Assembly (NCBI GenBank): GCA_025991245.1
Contig: BQMJ01000054.1
Coordinates: 1 to 64,000, forward strand
Length of the DNA stretch: 64,000 nt
Direction of reading: 5' to 3'
Origin: Galdieria partita
Taxonomy: Eukaryota; Rhodophyta; Bangiophyceae; Galdieriales; Galdieriaceae
Part shown: in pieces, positions 62,778 to 64,000 of the stretch
Layout: every line of letters begins with the position of its first letter
Numbering within the stretch: position 1 is the stretch's first letter
The notes under the pieces: model-generated
The model's database searches: none
Seen by the model: the letters and a program-made list of their open reading frames with translations, nothing else
Told to the model about the DNA's origin: nothing
Translations under genes and position numbers: made by a program

Positions 62778-63158
62778 ATGCAGTTGGTACGTGGTATGGG
62801 TTTGCGATCACTAGCGGTTACCTATTATCAGTTGGGAAATAAAAGATATTTTAGTCGTAGAGTATCTCGCAGGTTGTTGGAGCAAGATCCCTTGGATATG
62901 CACTGATGACTTGTTAGGAGACATGACGACGAGGATGACTTTGAACCAAGAAAACTTTCAGCGTTTAATCTCTATATGCAAAAGATGTTGCCTGTTATGA
63001 AACAACAACATCCGGAGCTTAGTCATAGAGAAGTGTTCAAAGTAAGTTGAACAATCTCAGTGGAATACAGTATGAAGTATGTATGCATATAGATGTGCGC
63101 TCAAAGCTGGAAAACTGCTCATGAAAATCCCAAAAATACTCGAACTTCATCACATTGA
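62778..63158 (+). CDS. Tiny HMG-box protein, probably mitochondrial
   Basis: Three exons (62778-62872, 62918-63041, 63093-63158) encode only 94 aa; phases agree. Residues 1-33 (MQLVRGMGLRSLAVTYYQLG...YFSRRVSRR) form a basic amphipathic leader with an RR end, typical of a mitochondrial presequence. The rest is an HMG-box-like or YABBY-like fold: RKLSAFNLYMQKMLPVMKQQ, PELSHREVFK, then CAQSWKTAHENPKN. It could package or bind organelle DNA, or be part of an organelle ribosome; neither is shown. Confidence 0.7.
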
Positions 63159-63564
63159 GTGCAGTATGTACCGTTCTGTTTCGTAGCCAAGGGAATGCAA
63201 CTTGTCATCCCTGGTTGTTCAAAGACGGTGTTTTCTATTGCTATAGCGGATAGCTATGGAGATTGAAATGTTCAAATAAACCTATTTCTTACGTGGTTAT
63301 TATTTTCAATCTGTGAATAACTTTCCGCTCATTGAATATCAACAAACGTTACTAAAAGTTGTATATTTAATAAAAGTATTGTTCTCCATCAGTTGAGCTG
63401 GGATAAGAACCATAGTGAGACAAACTACATCCCCTCATCAACGTACCAGTAGCAAAGCACTCCTTCCCCCAAGCTCTCTCTCATCATACTGAAGAAACAA
63501 TACAACACTTACACAACTCTCAAACCCTTTTCCCAAACACAAATAGTTCGATATATCTATGCTT
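63159..63564. other. Convergent intergenic region
   Basis: About 400 bp separate the HMG-box gene from the convergent gene at the window edge. No open frame or RNA fold stood out. Confidence 0.45.
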
Positions 63565-64000
63565 TCACAACTTTCTTCTAGCCTTCAGTTTTTCTTCCTT
63601 CTTCTTTAACCTTCTAGCAAAGCGATTCATTGGAGTAGATTGTTCTTGACTCTGCTTTTCTCCTTTTTCCAATGGCGTAATGGCCTCTTTCTTCAGTGTT
63701 CTATCTCTCCATTCTGCCAACGTCAAAAATACGACACCCAATGTTACCACTATTCCAAGCACAAAGGCACCGCTAATCAAATACTTTTCCCATACTGCAG
63801 GCTCTGGAGGTAGACCAACTGGTGGTGAATTGTTCAAAGTTGAATCTGTTGTGTCACTCAACAAAACATAAAAAGGTACTGAATGCAGTAGCTGGTTCGT
63901 TTGGTTCGTCAAAGAAGCCTGGCAACGGAAACAAACCGTATAGGGAGTACGTCTACACTGTCTTCTACTCCAATGAAACAAATTGTTCTTATCTACAACA
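63565..64000 (-). CDS. Single-pass membrane protein, plastid candidate, 5' end cut
   Basis: The frame is open from the window edge to a stop at 63565, giving about 144 residues; the true start lies beyond 64000. The first part (RRTPYTVCFRCQASLTNQTN) looks like the end of a plastid transit peptide. Then come a proline-rich segment (NNSPPVGLPPEPAVWEKY), one transmembrane helix (LISGAFVLGIVVTLGVVFLT) and a strongly basic tail ending FARRLKKKEEKLKARRKL. I do not recognise the family. A short intron within it cannot be excluded. Confidence 0.55.
   Translation of the reverse strand, partial: VVDKNNLFHWSRRQCRRTPYTVCFRCQASLTNQTNQLLHSVPFYVLLSDTTDSTLNNSPPVGLPPEPAVWEKYLISGAFVLGIVVTLGVVFLTLAEWRDRTLKKEAITPLEKGEKQSQEQSTPMNRFARRLKKKEEKLKARRKL

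Overview
The window is a chromosome end of a small, intron-poor, AT-rich eukaryotic nuclear genome, most likely a Galdieria-type (Cyanidiophyceae) red alga. This assignment is an inference from several signs: GT-AG introns almost all 43-58 nt long, gaps of tens of bases between genes, a class I fructose-bisphosphate aldolase with a plastid-type leader, a histidine-bearing chloroplast sensor kinase, and a nuclear NblA-like phycobilisome protein. No bacterial operon signals, plastid DNA or viral elements were recognised.

Layout. Bases 1-673 are telomere: first mixed 10-nt and 11-nt units (CCCTAATAAA / CCCTAAATAAA), then a homogenised 10-nt variant. Bases 676-5925 hold two diverged ~2.45 kb subtelomeric repeats, with a ~220 bp third fragment between them flanked by interstitial telomere-like motifs. 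Bases 5926-17658 have no convincing gene but contain further decayed copies of repeated tracts. The first gene from the telomere is a long intronless P-loop ATPase with a C-terminal SAM domain, the kind of gene expected in an expanded subtelomeric family.

From 21 kb to the right edge the window is gene-dense, with about 28 protein genes and one tRNA-Thr. I rebuilt most of them exon by exon. In order: coiled-coil CxxC protein; chloroplast sensor kinase (CSK) and cysteine desulfurase NFS1 sharing a 39-bp divergent spacer; ribose-5-phosphate isomerase; acetyl-CoA hydrolase/transferase; CRAL-TRIO (Sec14) protein; mitochondrial inner membrane peptidase; plastid aldolase; GT90 glycosyltransferase; tRNA-Thr(UGU); HPPD; a membrane protein resembling plant PP2-A10; NblA-like protein; a doubtful small gene; a Trp-rich ESV1/LESV-like protein; an unknown coiled-coil protein; class II DAHP synthase; a membrane aspartic protease; a PAP2-like membrane protein; a HAD-like protein; an ATM/HMT half ABC transporter; a BAR-domain protein; PFK-2/FBPase-2; syntaxin 5 with a micro-ORF just downstream; tryptophanyl-tRNA synthetase; the Prp22/DHX8 spliceosomal helicase; a 5'-nucleotidase; a tiny HMG-box protein; and a plastid-type membrane protein cut by the window edge.

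Functional themes. Carbon metabolism: aldolase, Rpi, PFK-2/FBPase-2 and possibly starch-granule organisation. Plastid regulation and light harvesting: CSK and the NblA-like protein. Iron-sulfur supply: NFS1 and the ATM-like exporter. Aromatic metabolism: DAHP synthase and HPPD. Membrane traffic and lipids: syntaxin 5, BAR, Sec14, PAP2. These are co-resident housekeeping genes rather than one cluster; clustering for function is not shown by the sequence.
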